Source: Phycisphaerae bacterium (lineage in GTDB: Bacteria > Planctomycetota > Phycisphaerae > WQYP01). Taken from it: 7,801 nucleotides of DNA. Of this stretch, positions 6,081 to 7,801 are shown in pieces. The notes beneath the pieces were generated by a model. The model had not been told where the DNA came from, did no database searches, and saw nothing but the letters and a program-made list of their open reading frames with translations. Position 1 is the first letter of the stretch. Each line of letters opens with the position of its first letter. Position numbers and translations under genes: made by a program. Location of the stretch: positions 1-7,801 of the forward strand of contig JABEVA010000141.1 in the NCBI GenBank assembly GCA_013044065.1. Reading direction: 5' to 3'.

Positions 6081-6971
6081 ATGAAGGATTTTATTTTCGG
6101 TGGGATTCTATGTTTATCCGCTGTTCCGTTGATGGCGGCTACCGCCAGCGGCAGCACCGATACCGCATCGGCAGTGTTGGGTTATCAATTCGGTACGCCC
6201 TACACTAGTAGTTCCGGCTACAGCTATTACAACGGCTATGACAATGCCAGCGCTGCGCTTGGCCCCATCCAAAGTGATACAAGCGGCGGTTATGGGCCTG
6301 ATCCGTTTTTGCCAGCCTGGGACACCTCACAATTGACCATCGTCGCACCCGGTGGATCTATCACTTTACAAATGGCCCAGCCGGTTTCAGGCAACGGCAT
6401 GCTTGGAGTATTTACAGACGTGGCAATCAACAACGTATCGACCACGGTTGGATCCGAGCCGCAGGCCAGTACCCCCGCCTCGACACTGTCGCCTTTTCCC
6501 GAAGCCATTGTAAGTGTTGGTGATGGCAGCAAAAATGCGGGAGGCGATTACATTTTGGTGCCGCTCAATGGCGGCAACCCGATCACATTTGAAAATCCCA
6601 CAAATTATTATACCAATAGCCTAGTTTCGGTACAGAGCGGCCCGGGCTATTACTACGTGCAATCGAGTCTCGGCACCCAGCCGGCGGATTGGACCAAGCC
6701 GTTTCTTGGCAACCTAGCCAGTTTCAACGGCGAAACATATTCGCAAATGGTGGCTACGCTTGATGGTAGCGCCGGCGGAACGTGGCTGAATCTTGCATCC
6801 GCCGGGTTGAGCCAGGTGGATGTGGTGCAATTTTCCGTGCCGACCGGAGCCACCTACCACATGACGCTTGATTCCGTCGCCGCTCCCGAGCCAAACGCGC
6901 TGGAACTGGTCGGCCTTGGCATTGTGGCGATGGCCCTTATGCCGCGGCGTGCCAGATGGCGGTTACTGTAA
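6081..6971 (+). CDS. PEP-CTERM surface protein under a cobalamin riboswitch
   Basis: A 296-residue secreted protein. The start ATG 6081 has AAGGAG seven bases upstream. Residues 1-20 form a signal peptide (hydrophobic FIFGGILCLSAVPL, then AA) that directs Sec export. The mature part is rich in Gly, Ser, Thr, Asn and Tyr (for example SSSGYSYYNGYDN at 43-55) and strand-rich. A conserved-looking block GGTWLNLASAGLSQVDVVQF (232-251) leads into VPTGATYHMTLDSV. The C-terminus is a textbook PEP-CTERM sorting signal: PEP at 269-271, a hydrophobic helix ELVGLGIVAMALM and a basic RRARWR tail. In that class an exosortase cleaves the signal during export and anchors or releases the protein. No enzymatic motif is seen. 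The riboswitch implies corrinoid-controlled expression; a corrinoid-binding or uptake role is inference. The exosortase is not in the window. A strong terminator follows directly. Confidence 0.9.
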   Translation: MKDFIFGGILCLSAVPLMAATASGSTDTASAVLGYQFGTPYTSSSGYSYYNGYDNASAALGPIQSDTSGGYGPDPFLPAWDTSQLTIVAPGGSITLQMAQPVSGNGMLGVFTDVAINNVSTTVGSEPQASTPASTLSPFPEAIVSVGDGSKNAGGDYILVPLNGGNPITFENPTNYYTNSLVSVQSGPGYYYVQSSLGTQPADWTKPFLGNLASFNGETYSQMVATLDGSAGGTWLNLASAGLSQVDVVQFSVPTGATYHMTLDSVAAPEPNALELVGLGIVAMALMPRRARWRLL

Positions 6972-6979
6972 TTGAATAT

Positions 6980-7014
6980 CGGCGGCGCGGGGTTGGCCCG
7001 CGCCGCCGCTTTTT
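6980..7014 (+). terminator. intrinsic terminator or attenuator after the PEP-CTERM gene
   Basis: A perfect 12-bp, very GC-rich stem (6980-6991 with 6997-7008) closes a GTTGG loop and is followed by five T (7010-7014), the standard form of a rho-independent terminator. It starts eight bases after the PEP-CTERM stop codon. The prepilin ribosome-binding site GGAG (7017-7020) comes right after the T run, so any prepilin message from the riboswitch promoter must read through this hairpin. Confidence 0.85.
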
Positions 7015-7028
7015 CTGGAGCATCGAAC

Positions 7029-7772
7029 ATGAAACGTCGCGGTTTTACCCTGGTTGAATTACTGGTAGTGATGATGATTATCAGTATTTTAATCGCACTG
7101 TTGCTGCCGGCCCTGGCCGCCGCGCGGCAAGATGCCCAAACCATTGTCTGTTTGAGCAATTTGCGTCAGCTCGGTTTGGCGGCACAAATTTATGTTAACA
7201 TATGCAACGGCTTTTACCCGCCAGCGCAGGACGGAGGCGGTGGGAATCCTAACTGGGCGATCAACAGCATTCAGAATCCGCAGACTGGGCAATGGACCAT
7301 TCAGCCGGGCATACTTTGGCTTGGGCAGACTGACCTGCGGGTGCTGGTATGCCCGGCCCTGAGCCAGACACCGACCCCAGGCCAGATGGTGCTTGGTTAC
7401 AACTACAATACCAGCTACATCGGCCACGGCACCGGCGAATCCAATCCAATTCCCGCCCGCGCCGCGCAAGTGCAGTATCCTTCCACGTGTGCATTGTTTG
7501 GCGATGGCGGCTATTACGGCGGGGTGGATTTCTTTATGCGTGCTCCCGACTTGTTAAACCCGGTACCGTTTAACGCCGACGGAGTCAACGACAATACTCG
7601 CGCCGCGGGAACCCAGGCCTTTCGCCACCAAGGTGCCACCAACGTGGTGTACTGCGATGGTCACGGCGCAACCCAAAGCCAGTGTTACACCGCCACATCG
7701 CCTATGCCGATGTGGGTCGGCCCCGGCACCGGATTCCTCTCGTCTGATAATTCGGCGTATAAAACGAATTGA
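7029..7772 (+). CDS. type IV/II-secretion-like prepilin with H-X9-DG C-terminal motif
   Basis: A 247-residue prepilin-like protein. ATG 7029 has GGAG eight bases upstream; a TTG at 6972 in the same frame would start inside the terminator and place 19 residues before the leader, so it is rejected. The class III leader MKRRG precedes the cleavage site G5|F6, with E10 at the usual +5 position. A hydrophobic helix (TLVELLVVMMIISILIALLLPALAAA, 7-32) continues into the conserved C-x-SNLRQLGLAAQIYVN segment (C41 to 56). The C-terminus holds FRHQGATNVVYCDGHG, the H-X9-DG motif (H200, D210, G211) typical of the large planctomycete prepilin family. The globular part is Gly/Asn/Pro-rich and has five cysteines (41, 108, 154, 209, 218). 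It is expected to be processed by a prepilin peptidase and built into a pseudopilus or act at the inner membrane; the exact role of this family is unknown. It follows the riboswitch-controlled gene across a terminator. Confidence 0.93.
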   Translation: MKRRGFTLVELLVVMMIISILIALLLPALAAARQDAQTIVCLSNLRQLGLAAQIYVNICNGFYPPAQDGGGGNPNWAINSIQNPQTGQWTIQPGILWLGQTDLRVLVCPALSQTPTPGQMVLGYNYNTSYIGHGTGESNPIPARAAQVQYPSTCALFGDGGYYGGVDFFMRAPDLLNPVPFNADGVNDNTRAAGTQAFRHQGATNVVYCDGHGATQSQCYTATSPMPMWVGPGTGFLSSDNSAYKTN

Positions 7773-7801
7773 AGGAGTGGGAAGCAGGGCGAGAAAAATC
7801 A

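Noticed and set aside
5854..6157. Minus-strand open frames opposite the riboswitch leader
   Set aside because: They lack ribosome-binding sites and recognisable domains and overlap the structured leader and the signal peptide of the PEP-CTERM gene.
7772..7801. AAGGAG and GTG at 7777 as the start of a next gene
   Set aside because: The GTG overlaps the purine motif itself, and no start codon lies at proper spacing after it within the window.

Overview
The window looks like chromosomal DNA from a planctomycete-type bacterium, most likely of the Phycisphaerae or a relative. This is inferred from three things. The last gene encodes a type II-secretion-like prepilin with the H-X9-DG C-terminal signature that is greatly expanded in Planctomycetes. 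The gene before it encodes a PEP-CTERM exosortase substrate. A SYLF lipoprotein, a stand-alone BFN-domain protein and a lipoamide dehydrogenase with the CLRVGC redox motif also fit that lineage. GC is moderate to high. There are no tRNA, rRNA, CRISPR or transposase signals.

Layout. (1) Bases 1-1008, plus strand: the 3' part of a gene for a PD-(D/E)XK-nuclease-like protein of unknown biological role, overlapped by a 74-residue basic protein. (2) Bases 1119-4343, minus strand: four genes read right to left, a SYLF/Ysc84 lipoprotein, an Amidase_2/PGRP-type zinc amidase, a bifunctional-nuclease (BFN, DUF151) protein and dihydrolipoyl dehydrogenase. Spacing suggests two pairs: lipoprotein plus amidase (envelope), and BFN plus lpdA (a possible promoter precedes BFN). 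(3) Bases 4569-5567, plus strand: a galactose-mutarotase-superfamily protein, divergent from the lipoprotein gene. (4) Bases 5568-6080: a 513-base gene-free stretch holding a plausible promoter, a complete cobalamin riboswitch and about 230 further bases that can fold into two long-range stem structures. (5) Bases 6081-7772: the PEP-CTERM surface protein, a strong intrinsic terminator or attenuator, then the H-X9-DG prepilin.

The most interesting part is region 4-5. A canonical adenosylcobalamin-type aptamer sits in the leader of a secreted, surface-sorted protein of unknown function rather than in front of a recognised B12 transport or synthesis gene. A prepilin follows behind a terminator. 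The simplest reading is a corrinoid-responsive cell-surface module whose remaining genes may lie beyond the right edge. The sequence alone does not show that either protein binds or imports cobalamin.
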